Positions 1 to 6,060 of a stretch of DNA of 8,050 nucleotides are shown here, one piece after another (the first letter of the stretch is position 1; each line of letters begins with the position of its first letter). The translations under genes and the position numbers were made by a program. This DNA is from an uncultured Lachnospiraceae bacterium (GTDB lineage: Bacteria > Bacillota_A > Clostridia > Lachnospirales > Lachnospiraceae): the NCBI GenBank assembly GCA_910587495.1, contig CAJUMT010000160.1, positions 1 to 8,050 of the forward strand, in the 5' to 3' direction. The notes below the pieces were generated by a model. The model was given only the letters and a program-made list of their open reading frames with translations, did no database searches and was not told where the DNA came from.

Positions 1-1869
1 GTATTGTCCGTATCGGAAATACAGAGGTATCAGAAATATCAGGTATTCAGTGCTCGGCTTCAGGCAGGAGGGGATACGATTCATGCGGTCTGGTTTAATA
101 TGCCTTTTCTGCGGAGATATTTCCCCAGGGGCGCCCAGTATATTTTTCGGGGAGTCGTAAATATCCGGGGCGGGCAGTACCGGATGGATCAGCCGGAATA
201 TTATACGCTGGCGGCTTATGAAAAACTGCTCCATGTCATGCAGCCTAAATATCCGCTGACTGCGGGCCTTACGGGCAACATGGTGGCAAAAGCGGTCCGG
301 CAGGTATTGGAAGAACATACAGCGCTACTTCCGGAATATCTTCCTGATGATATCCTTAAGCATTACAATCTGGAAGACGAATGGGAAGCGATCTGCCAGG
401 TACATTTTCCGGACTGTGAGGAAAAGATGCAAAAAGCCCGGAATCGACTGGTATTTGACGAATTTTTACTGTTTATTTTGGGAATCCGAAAGTTAAAAGA
501 AAGCCAGGTTGTCTTGAAAAACGAAGCGCCTATGAAAGATGATGCAGATGCCGCGCGGCTGATGGAATCACTTCCTTATGAACTGACCGGTGCTCAGAAA
601 AAAGTCTGGGCGCAGATACGGGCGGACCTTTCAGGAGGGCATGTCATGAGCCGTCTGGTCCAGGGAGACGTAGGCTCCGGCAAAACCATCCTGGCTGTCC
701 TTGCTCTTACCATGGCAGGATGCAGCGGATATCAAGGCGCGCTAATGGTGCCGACGGAAGTGCTGGCAAAGCAGCATTTTGCATCTATAAAAGAATTGAT
801 GGAAACGCATCATATTTTGCTTAAACCGGTTCTTCTGACCGGTTCCATGACAGCAAAAGAGAAAAAAGCGGCATATGCACAGATTGAGAGCGGGGAAGCG
901 AAGATTATTATAGGAACCCACGCGCTGATCCAGGAAAAAGTACGCTACCAAAATCTGGGCCTGGTGGTAACCGACGAGCAGCACCGCTTTGGCGTCCGTC
1001 AGAGGGAGGCGCTCTCGGGCAAAGGGCGGCATCCCCATGTGCTGGTCATGAGCGCCACGCCGATCCCCCGCACATTGGCAATCATTATTTACGGCGATCT
1101 GGATATTTCCGTGGTGGATGAACTTCCGGCGAACCGTCTGCCGATCAAAAACTGTGTGGTAGATGAGTCCTACCGTCCAAGCGCTTATCGTTTTATGGAA
1201 AAAGAAGCAGATAGGGGGCATCAGATTTATATTATCTGTCCTATGGTAGAAGAAAACGATATGTTAGAACTAGAAAATGTCACGGATTATGCCGGAAAGC
1301 TTCAAAAAATACTGCCCAGGTTTCGGATTGCCTGCCTGCATGGCAAGATGAAGCCAAAAGAGAAAAATGAGATTATGGAACAATTTGCCCAGGGGCAAAT
1401 TCAAATTCTGGTTTCCACCACAGTCATCGAAGTAGGGATTAATGTTCCGAATGCTACGGTGATGATGGTGGAAAACGCGGAGCGGTTCGGCCTGGCGCAG
1501 CTCCATCAGCTTCGGGGGCGTGTGGGCCGCGGAAAAGACCAATCCTACTGTATCTTTATGAGCAAAAGCAAGGGAAAAGAGACAAAGAAGCGTCTGGAAG
1601 TGCTGAATACTTCCAACGACGGCTTTTATATCGCCAGCGAAGATCTGAAACTTCGGGGACCCGGAGATTTGTTCGGCATCAGACAAAGCGGAATCCTGGA
1701 TTTTAAATTAGGTGATATTTTCCAGGACGTATCCGTCCTGCAGCAAGCCAGCGAGGCGGCAGCTGATCTTTTGGGCAGTGATCCAGGCCTGATTCTGCCC
1801 GCGCATCAGCCTTTGGCAAGACGCTTGGAAACCTATATGGCGCAAAGTGAAGAAGGCTTAAGTCTGTAG
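1..1869 (+). CDS. recG: ATP-dependent DNA helicase RecG, 5'-truncated by window edge
   Basis: RecG is a cytosolic superfamily 2 helicase that remodels stalled forks and branch-migrates Holliday junctions. The reading frame is open from base 1, and only the C-terminal 622 codons are present. Full-length RecG is about 680-690 residues, so roughly the first 60 residues lie upstream. The TTG at base 4 is internal, not a start. Numbering residues from that TTG: the wedge (OB) domain remnant occupies about 1-60; Walker A GDVGSGKT is at 221-228; the DEQH box is at 324-327, inside DEQHRFG; SATPIPRT is at 350-357; the second helicase lobe has the STTVIEVGINVP motif near 481-492 and QLRGRVGRG at 502-510; the RecG-typical LRGPGDLFGIRQSG is at 550-563. 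No frameshift or missing catalytic residue is visible. The stop is TAG at 1867-1869. The next gene has its own promoter starting ten bases later, so the two are probably only loosely co-transcribed. Confidence 0.97.
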   Translation, partial: VLSVSEIQRYQKYQVFSARLQAGGDTIHAVWFNMPFLRRYFPRGAQYIFRGVVNIRGGQYRMDQPEYYTLAAYEKLLHVMQPKYPLTAGLTGNMVAKAVRQVLEEHTALLPEYLPDDILKHYNLEDEWEAICQVHFPDCEEKMQKARNRLVFDEFLLFILGIRKLKESQVVLKNEAPMKDDADAARLMESLPYELTGAQKKVWAQIRADLSGGHVMSRLVQGDVGSGKTILAVLALTMAGCSGYQGALMVPTEVLAKQHFASIKELMETHHILLKPVLLTGSMTAKEKKAAYAQIESGEAKIIIGTHALIQEKVRYQNLGLVVTDEQHRFGVRQREALSGKGRHPHVLVMSATPIPRTLAIIIYGDLDISVVDELPANRLPIKNCVVDESYRPSAYRFMEKEADRGHQIYIICPMVEENDMLELENVTDYAGKLQKILPRFRIACLHGKMKPKEKNEIMEQFAQGQIQILVSTTVIEVGINVPNATVMMVENAERFGLAQLHQLRGRVGRGKDQSYCIFMSKSKGKETKKRLEVLNTSNDGFYIASEDLKLRGPGDLFGIRQSGILDFKLGDIFQDVSVLQQASEAAADLLGSDPGLILPAHQPLARRLETYMAQSEEGLSL

Positions 1870-1878
1870 AACTTATTG

Positions 1879-1907
1879 TTGAAAAACGGCGGATATAGGA
1901 GTATACT
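1879..1907 (+). promoter_or_regulatory. Housekeeping (sigma-A type) promoter of the flotillin gene
   Basis: TTGAAA (1879-1884) and TATACT (1902-1907) are separated by 17 bases. This is a near-consensus -35/-10 pair at ideal spacing. The start of transcription would fall near 1914, giving a leader of about 40 bases. A strong ribosome site, AGGAGG, lies at 1941-1946, eight bases before the ATG at 1955. The -35 begins only ten bases after the recG stop. No terminator is visible in the 85-base gap, so read-through from recG is also possible. Confidence 0.8.
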
Positions 1908-1954
1908 GAAAGTACAGAAAACAACACGCTAAACTTGAACAGGAGGTGTAGTAC

Positions 1955-3595
1955 ATGTTGGCAGTATCATTCCAATCTATGATCGGTTATGCAGTCCCGG
2001 CGGTTATCGTCATTATACTGATCCTTGTCCTTGCTATGGGATATGTAAAGGCTCCGCCGGACAGGGCATTTATCATCTCAGGTCTTATGAAGGAACCAAA
2101 GATTCTGATTGGGCGCGCGGGTATCCGCATTCCGTTTTTTGAAAGGCTGGATAAACTTTATCTGGGGCAGATGACTGTAGACATCAAAACAGAACAGTCT
2201 GTTCCGACGACTGATTTTATCAATGTAAACGTGGACGCGGTGGCAAAAGTCCGGATTGATCCTACGACGGAAGGAATCCGCCTGGCGGCAAAAAACTTCC
2301 TGAACAAGACGCCGGATCAGATCACCAAAGATCTGCAGGATTCCCTCCAGGGAAATATGCGTGAAATCATCGGTACACTTACGCTGAAATCTATCAATAC
2401 AGACAGAGATTCCTTCTCGGATCAAGTTATGGAAAAAGCGTCCAAAGATATGAAAAAGCTGGGCATCGAAGTAGTCTCCTGTAATATTCAGAATGTCACC
2501 GATGAAAACGGCCTGATCAAAGACCTGGGAGCGGACAACACGGCAAAAATCAAAAAAGACGCTTCCATCGCCAGAGCGCAGGCAGAGCGAGACGTGGCAA
2601 TTGCCCAGGCGGAAGCCAACAAAGCCTCCAACGACGCCCGGGTACTTGCAGAGACAGAGATCGCCGAGAAGAATAATGAACTGGCCATTAAAAAGGCGGA
2701 GCTTCAGCAAATTTCCGATACAAAAAAAGCGATGGCAGACGCCGCTTATCAGATCCAGGAGCAGGAACAGCAGAAAGTCATCCAGACCGCGACTGTCAAC
2801 GCACAGATCGCAAGGGCTGAGAGAGAAGCCGAGCTTCGCAAACAGGAAGTTCTGGTAACCCAGCAGGCCCTGGAAGCCGAGATTAATAAAAAGGCGGATG
2901 CAGACCGGTACGCGGTAGAACAGGCGGCTGCAGCGGCTCTGGCAAAACGGCAAAGAGACGCCGAGGCGAAGAAATACGAAGCCGAGCAGGACGCCATCGC
3001 CAAAAAGTACGAAGCCGAACAGGACGCCCTGGCGAAAAAAGCCCAGGCAGAAGCGAAAAAATATGAGTCCGAGCAGGATGCTCTGGCTAAAAAGGCCCAG
3101 GCGGAAGCCAACAAATACACCATGGAACAGGAAGCCGACGGTGTACGCGCCAGGAGCGAAGCGGAAGCTGCGGGTATCCAGGCAAGAGGCTCCGCAGAGG
3201 CAGAAGCCATACGCGCAAGAGGTATGGCGGAGGCGGAAGCCATGGAAAAGAAAGCCGAAGCATATCAGAAATACAACCGTGCTGCTGTTGCGGAGATGCT
3301 GATCAAAGTCCTTCCCGATATCGCAGGCAAGATTGCCGAACCGCTCACCCAGATCGATAAGATTACAATCATCGGAAGCGGCAGTGAATCCGGTGTAAGC
3401 GATGTGGCTGAAAATGTACCCGCAATTATGACCAAACTTTTTGAGTCCATGAAAGAGACAGTAGGCATCGACCTGGCCGAGATTGTAAAAGCGGATACAT
3501 ATGACGCAAAAGTCACCCGGAATCTGAATATTTCAGGCATACCGGATATAGATATAAAAGAAAAAAAGGAAGAAACTTCAGAGACGGAAGAATAA
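1955..3595 (+). CDS. floT: FloT-type flotillin (SPFH/band 7 membrane-scaffold protein)
   Basis: Bacterial flotillins oligomerise on the inner face of the cytoplasmic membrane and organise functional microdomains affecting envelope proteins, secretion and kinases. This 546-residue protein has an N-terminal hydrophobic segment at about 12-30, an SPFH/PHB domain at about 31-190 and a very long Ala/Glu/Lys coiled coil at about 195-440. The C-terminal flotillin region follows, with KVLPDIAGKIAEPL and QIDKITIIGSGS at about 461-487, and the acidic tail ends ETSETEE. From memory, the stretch KKADADRYAVEQ at 312-323 is close to B. subtilis YuaG/FloT, which is about 509 residues. The shorter FloA type (about 330 residues) is excluded by length and the long coiled coil. 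The extra length sits largely in repeats at 339-436 (separate entry). The start is fixed by AGGAGG at 1941-1946. No NfeD-family partner gene is adjacent, although many floT genes have one. A terminator follows, so the gene is probably monocistronic. Confidence 0.94.
   Translation: MLAVSFQSMIGYAVPAVIVIILILVLAMGYVKAPPDRAFIISGLMKEPKILIGRAGIRIPFFERLDKLYLGQMTVDIKTEQSVPTTDFINVNVDAVAKVRIDPTTEGIRLAAKNFLNKTPDQITKDLQDSLQGNMREIIGTLTLKSINTDRDSFSDQVMEKASKDMKKLGIEVVSCNIQNVTDENGLIKDLGADNTAKIKKDASIARAQAERDVAIAQAEANKASNDARVLAETEIAEKNNELAIKKAELQQISDTKKAMADAAYQIQEQEQQKVIQTATVNAQIARAEREAELRKQEVLVTQQALEAEINKKADADRYAVEQAAAAALAKRQRDAEAKKYEAEQDAIAKKYEAEQDALAKKAQAEAKKYESEQDALAKKAQAEANKYTMEQEADGVRARSEAEAAGIQARGSAEAEAIRARGMAEAEAMEKKAEAYQKYNRAAVAEMLIKVLPDIAGKIAEPLTQIDKITIIGSGSESGVSDVAENVPAIMTKLFESMKETVGIDLAEIVKADTYDAKVTRNLNISGIPDIDIKEKKEETSETEE
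2969..3262 (+). repeat. In-frame 11/7-residue coiled-coil repeat tract with a 54-bp tandem duplication
   Basis: Residues 339-436 of the flotillin divide without gaps into units of 11,11,7,11,7,11,11,11,11,7: KKYEAEQDAIA, KKYEAEQDALA, KKAQAEA, KKYESEQDALA, KKAQAEA, NKYTMEQEADG, VRARSEAEAAG, IQARGSAEAEA, IRARGMAEAEA, MEKKAEA. Bases 3002-3055 and 3056-3109 are a direct tandem duplication of one 18-residue unit (11+7). By hand count they match at 43 of 54 bases and 17 of 18 residues. Ten of the eleven base differences are silent, so the duplication is not recent and its protein sequence has been conserved. Confidence 0.85.
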
Positions 3596-3607
3596 CCTCT
3601 CAAATCC

Positions 3608-3648
3608 CAGGCGTGCGCCGTTGTTTTAAACAGCGCATGCCTGTTTTT
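3608..3648 (+). terminator. Rho-independent terminator after the flotillin gene
   Basis: CAGGCGTGCGC (3608-3618) pairs with GCGCATGCCTG (3633-3643) through 11 pairs including one G-U, across a 14-base loop. TTTTT follows at 3644-3648, and a second T-rich run extends to about 3660. It starts 13 bases after the stop codon and separates the flotillin gene from the sigma-factor operon. Confidence 0.85.
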
Positions 3649-3665
3649 ATATTATTTTTTGATCC

Positions 3666-3694
3666 TGTAACCTTTCTCCATCCTGCCGCGTCTA
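3666..3694 (+). promoter_or_regulatory. ECF-type promoter of the sigma/anti-sigma operon, probably autoregulated
   Basis: TGTAAC (3666-3671, followed by CTTT) and CGTCTA (3689-3694) are 17 bases apart, counting to the CGTC core. This matches the TGAAAC / CGTC-or-CGTA layout of Firmicute ECF sigma promoters and not a housekeeping promoter. ECF genes commonly read their own promoter, so the obvious inference is that the sigma factor encoded 50 bases downstream recognises it. Transcription would start near 3700. The ribosome site AGGAGA at 3730-3735 precedes the ATG at 3744. Confidence 0.75.
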
Positions 3695-3743
3695 ACTATT
3701 GTAAAACCGATGAAGGTTCCGGAACCGACAGGAGAACAAGACA

Positions 3744-4220
3744 ATGACCAAAAAAGAATTTACAGCAGAGGTATTAAAGGCGGAAAAAAGCCTGTACCAT
3801 ATCGCAAAGTCTATCTTAAGGAACGACGAAGACTGCGCGGATGCCATGCAAAACGCAATCCTTCAGGCATACAGCAAATTAAATACTTTAAAGAATGAGG
3901 CGTTTTTTAAGACATGGCTGACCAGGATTCTGATCAACGAAAGCTATCAGATGATCCGCAGCCGAAAATTACAGGTTCCCTATGAAGAATATATGGAAGA
4001 TCAGATTTCCGGCGGCTTTGAGGGATATTCCGAGGTATATCTGGCAGTGAGCGAACTGCCGGAATTGTACCGGGTTCCGTTTGTACTGCATTATGTGGAA
4101 GGGTATTCTGTCAAAGAAGCAGGACAGATCTTAAAGCTGTCGGACAGTGCGATAAAAGTCAGGCTTCACCGGGCAAGAAATCTAATGAAAGAAAAATTAA
4201 AGGGGGAATATGGCTTATGA
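3744..4220 (+). CDS. ECF-family RNA polymerase sigma factor
   Basis: This 158-residue protein has the two-domain build of ECF sigma factors, which bind core RNA polymerase and direct it to stress promoters. Sigma region 2 covers about 12-75, with the DEDCADAMQNAILQAYSKL helix (28-46) and TWLTRILINESYQMIRSRK (57-75), which binds core polymerase and melts the -10. A short linker is followed by region 4 at about 98-152; its helix-turn-helix runs through YSVKEAGQILKLSDSAIKV (121-139) and RLHRARNLMKEKL (140-152), reading the -35. Length and layout resemble SigV/SigW-like clostridial factors, but I cannot assign a named orthologue. The start ATG has AGGAGA nine bases upstream. The stop overlaps the next start as ATGA, the usual arrangement for translational coupling with an anti-sigma. 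An upstream ECF promoter suggests positive autoregulation. A 62-codon overlapping frame from 3710 is not a gene. Confidence 0.93.
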   Translation: MTKKEFTAEVLKAEKSLYHIAKSILRNDEDCADAMQNAILQAYSKLNTLKNEAFFKTWLTRILINESYQMIRSRKLQVPYEEYMEDQISGGFEGYSEVYLAVSELPELYRVPFVLHYVEGYSVKEAGQILKLSDSAIKVRLHRARNLMKEKLKGEYGL

Positions 4221-5236
4221 AACATATAAACTGGAATCGGGAATTTCCAGAAGTACCTGACCTGGTGCATCAGTCTGTGCTTGATACCCTGTCTGTATTG
4301 GATGGACAGGAGGTTAAAAAGATGAAAAAAACATCAGGAAAAAGATGGATCATATTGGCAGCCGCGCTGGCGGCGCTTATTGGGACGACCACGGCGGCGG
4401 CAGGGCTCTTTCAGTGGAATGAGCGGGCCGAAGAAGTCTTCCAGTCTGACGAAGAGACGCAAAAAGAGCTGATACAGAACCAGCTGGCACAGGAAGTATC
4501 CCAAAGTGTTTCCGATCAGGGTCTTACGATCACGGCAATCCAGACCGTCCAGGATAAGAACAGGTTCTACGCCCTGTTTGAGGTGGAGGCCGAAGATCCT
4601 TCCATGGAAATCACCGCAGACTACAGCCTTGATTACACCATGGATTTGGGCGGAAAAGAGGATACTTTCAGTGGGTTTGGATGGAGTTTCGTATCCGAAC
4701 AGGAGGTAAGTAACCGCCGGTATTTTGAGATCTACGGAATCAAAAACGAGCAGTCCGAGGATAACTTAAAAATGGATCTTCATTTCACGGCTCTTAGGGG
4801 CGAACCCGCGCAAAAGGCGGGCGAAGGAAATGTGCTTATATCCGGTAACTGGGATTTTGCCCTGGACGTCCATGCGTCCGATGCCGTTACGCACAGCCTT
4901 GAAAAAGCATATCAGCTCGGCGGATACACAGTGCAGGTGCATTCTGTAGAATTGACGCCTCTTTCTATGACGATCGTCTACAGCGGCGAAGACGTCCGCA
5001 CCATGGAGGCAGGCAAAGGCGTACATCTGGATCAATTGGATGAACTGACTGAGCTGTATCCTACAGATGTATGCTATGAAGACGGGACAGTAGTAAATGA
5101 AGGCCTTATGATTCCTCTAAAAGAAGGATTCTCAGAAGACGGGACAGAGTATCATATGGTTCTATCCTTTGATAAAGTTGTAGACGAGTCCCGCGTGACA
5201 GCACTTTTAATGGGAGAAGACAGAATTGATTTTTAA
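4217..5236 (+). CDS. Probable membrane anti-sigma factor, DUF4179-like
   Basis: The protein has 339 residues. A cytoplasmic N-terminal segment (1-43), including PEVPDLVHQSVLDTL, is the likely sigma-binding part. One membrane helix follows at about 44-65 (WIILAAALAALIGTTTAAAG). The large extracytoplasmic part of about 270 residues is predicted to be beta-rich. Residues around QSVSDQGLTITAIQTV and NRFYALFEVEA resemble the DUF4179 region often encoded next to clostridial ECF sigma factors. The C-terminal part, with GGYTVQVHSVELTPLSMTI, resembles the DUF5643-type domain; this is from memory. It overlaps the sigma gene by ATGA and has a GGGGG ribosome site at 4202-4206. By family precedent it would hold the sigma factor at the membrane until a signal triggers its release or cleavage. 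The signal is unknown. It differs from B. subtilis RsiV, whose ectodomain binds lysozyme. No protease site can be identified. The DUF assignment is less sure than the anti-sigma role. Confidence 0.82.
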   Translation: MKHINWNREFPEVPDLVHQSVLDTLSVLDGQEVKKMKKTSGKRWIILAAALAALIGTTTAAAGLFQWNERAEEVFQSDEETQKELIQNQLAQEVSQSVSDQGLTITAIQTVQDKNRFYALFEVEAEDPSMEITADYSLDYTMDLGGKEDTFSGFGWSFVSEQEVSNRRYFEIYGIKNEQSEDNLKMDLHFTALRGEPAQKAGEGNVLISGNWDFALDVHASDAVTHSLEKAYQLGGYTVQVHSVELTPLSMTIVYSGEDVRTMEAGKGVHLDQLDELTELYPTDVCYEDGTVVNEGLMIPLKEGFSEDGTEYHMVLSFDKVVDESRVTALLMGEDRIDF

Positions 5237-5282
5237 GAAAATACAGACAGACCGCGGCGGCGATCTGTCTGTATTTTCTTAA
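5233..5282 (+). terminator. Long perfect hairpin terminator closing the sigma/anti-sigma operon
   Basis: TTAAGAAAATACAGACAGA (5233-5251) is exactly complementary to the arm at 5264-5282, giving 19 perfect pairs with a 12-base GC-rich loop (CCGCGGCGGCGA). The TAA stop of the anti-sigma gene (5234-5236) lies inside the left arm. The descending arm ends in TATTTTCTTAA, a T-rich tract, and the left arm is A-rich. The hairpin could therefore work in both orientations, although no gene on the opposite strand needs it. Confidence 0.8.
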
Positions 5283-5341
5283 GCTTACACAAAAAGTGCA
5301 ACTTTCCTTTGCAAAAATGAATCTAATATACGGATACAATT

Positions 5342-5369
5342 TTGATGCAAACCAATTATATCCTTTAAT
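5342..5369 (+). promoter_or_regulatory. Candidate promoter of the two-component operon (weak match)
   Basis: TTGATG (5342-5347) and TTTAAT (5364-5369) are 16 bases apart, matching the housekeeping consensus at 4 and 5 of 6 positions. Transcription would start near 5376, just before the GAGGGGG ribosome site (5378-5384). An alternative pair, TTGCAA (5309-5314) with TACAAT (5335-5340), has a 20-base spacer, which is too long for an unassisted promoter. The rest of the 5283-5396 gap is AT-rich. It holds three TGCAA pentamers (5297, 5310, 5346) but no riboswitch or attenuator I can recognise. Confidence 0.4.
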
Positions 5370-5396
5370 TAACAAATGAGGGGGACGCATAGTACT

Positions 5397-6050
5397 ATGT
5401 TAAAAATATTGATTGCAGAAGATGAAGAACCGATCGCGAAGCTGATTTCCATGAATTTGAAAAAGGCCGGATACGGATGTACCTGCGCATATGACGGAGA
5501 AGAAGCGGCAAATCTAATGGAAGAGGAGCATTATGATCTGCTGCTTTTAGATATCATGCTTCCAAAAATCAGCGGTTATGAGCTGATGGAGTATGCCAAA
5601 ACACTGGGACTTCCCGTGATTTTTATTACTGCCATGGGGACAACCGACAATAAAGTGACCGGCCTGCGTATGGGCGCCGAAGATTATATATGTAAACCGT
5701 TTGAAATTGTGGAGCTTTTGGCCCGGGTGGAAACAGTTCTTCGCCGCTACAACAAGATCGGAAAAGTCATCCGGATTCTGGATGTGGAGATTGATCTGAT
5801 TTCCCGGACTGTATTGCAGGAAGGTAAGCAGATCCTTCTGACTCTGAAAGAATATGAACTTTTGCTTTTTTTCGCCAGAAATCCAAATATCGCCTTATAT
5901 CGGGAAGTCATCTATGAACAGGTATGGGAGAAAGAGTATACAGGAGACAGCCGCACCGTAGATCTTCATGTACAGCGTTTAAAGAAAAAGCTTAAGTGGG
6001 ACAAACATATCTGTGCTGTTTATAAGATAGGCTACCGACTGGAAGTATAG
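5397..6050 (+). CDS. OmpR/PhoB-family DNA-binding response regulator
   Basis: This cytoplasmic transcription factor has 217 residues from the ATG at 5397. The receiver domain (about 2-118) has the acidic pocket E8-D9-E10, phospho-acceptor D52 (LLLLDIMLP), switch T78 (FITAM) and K100 followed by P101, so all catalytic positions are intact. The winged-helix domain (about 128-217) has LTLKEYELLLFFARNP at 139-154, the recognition helix around SRTVDLHVQRLKKKL (175-189) and the closing wing YKIGYRLEV. An in-frame ATG at 5376 would add seven residues ahead of the conserved MLKILIAEDEEP, but GAGGGGG at 5378-5384 only makes sense for the start at 5397, although its 12-base spacing is long. The kinase gene follows after ten bases, so this is the cognate pair. 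Target genes are unknown. Confidence 0.95.
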   Translation: MLKILIAEDEEPIAKLISMNLKKAGYGCTCAYDGEEAANLMEEEHYDLLLLDIMLPKISGYELMEYAKTLGLPVIFITAMGTTDNKVTGLRMGAEDYICKPFEIVELLARVETVLRRYNKIGKVIRILDVEIDLISRTVLQEGKQILLTLKEYELLLFFARNPNIALYREVIYEQVWEKEYTGDSRTVDLHVQRLKKKLKWDKHICAVYKIGYRLEV

Positions 6051-6060
6051 GAGACGACGC

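Noticed and set aside
4..6. TTG as a start codon for recG
   Set aside because: The frame stays open to base 1, and the protein would lack the N-terminal part of the wedge domain; the gene is simply cut by the window edge.
742..1686. Minus-strand frames of 159 and 138 codons opposite recG (742-1221 and 1270-1686)
   Set aside because: They lie entirely opposite conserved helicase motifs, have no family resemblance and are explained by codon use of the sense gene.
2078..3243. Minus-strand frames of 291 and 164 codons opposite the flotillin gene
   Set aside because: The Ala/Ser-rich or low-complexity translations mirror the coiled-coil repeats on the sense strand; the sense protein is a clear flotillin.
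2969..3262. Repeat tract considered as a CRISPR-like or satellite array
   Set aside because: Units are 33 or 21 bases, fully in frame, differ mainly at third codon positions and have no spacers; it is coding coiled-coil repeat.
2601..3302. Plus-strand alternative frames of 85 and 79 codons inside the flotillin gene
   Set aside because: They are overlapping frames with Arg/Pro-rich translations and are covered by a strong gene in another frame.
3710..3898. 62-codon frame starting ahead of the sigma-factor gene
   Set aside because: It overlaps the sigma gene in another frame and has a basic low-complexity translation; the conserved sigma protein and AGGAGA site support the start at 3744.
5106..5390. 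Minus-strand frame of 94 codons across the anti-sigma end, hairpin and intergenic gap
   Set aside because: It runs through the terminator hairpin, has no ribosome site or family resemblance, and most of it is opposite coding sequence.
5376..5396. Upstream ATG giving a 224-residue response regulator
   Set aside because: The GAGGGGG ribosome site lies downstream of this ATG, and the added residues precede the conserved receiver start, so ATG 5397 is preferred.
5283..5396. Possible riboswitch or leader RNA before the response regulator
   Set aside because: The sequence is AT-rich with no conserved stem pattern or attenuator, and the likely transcription start leaves only a short leader.
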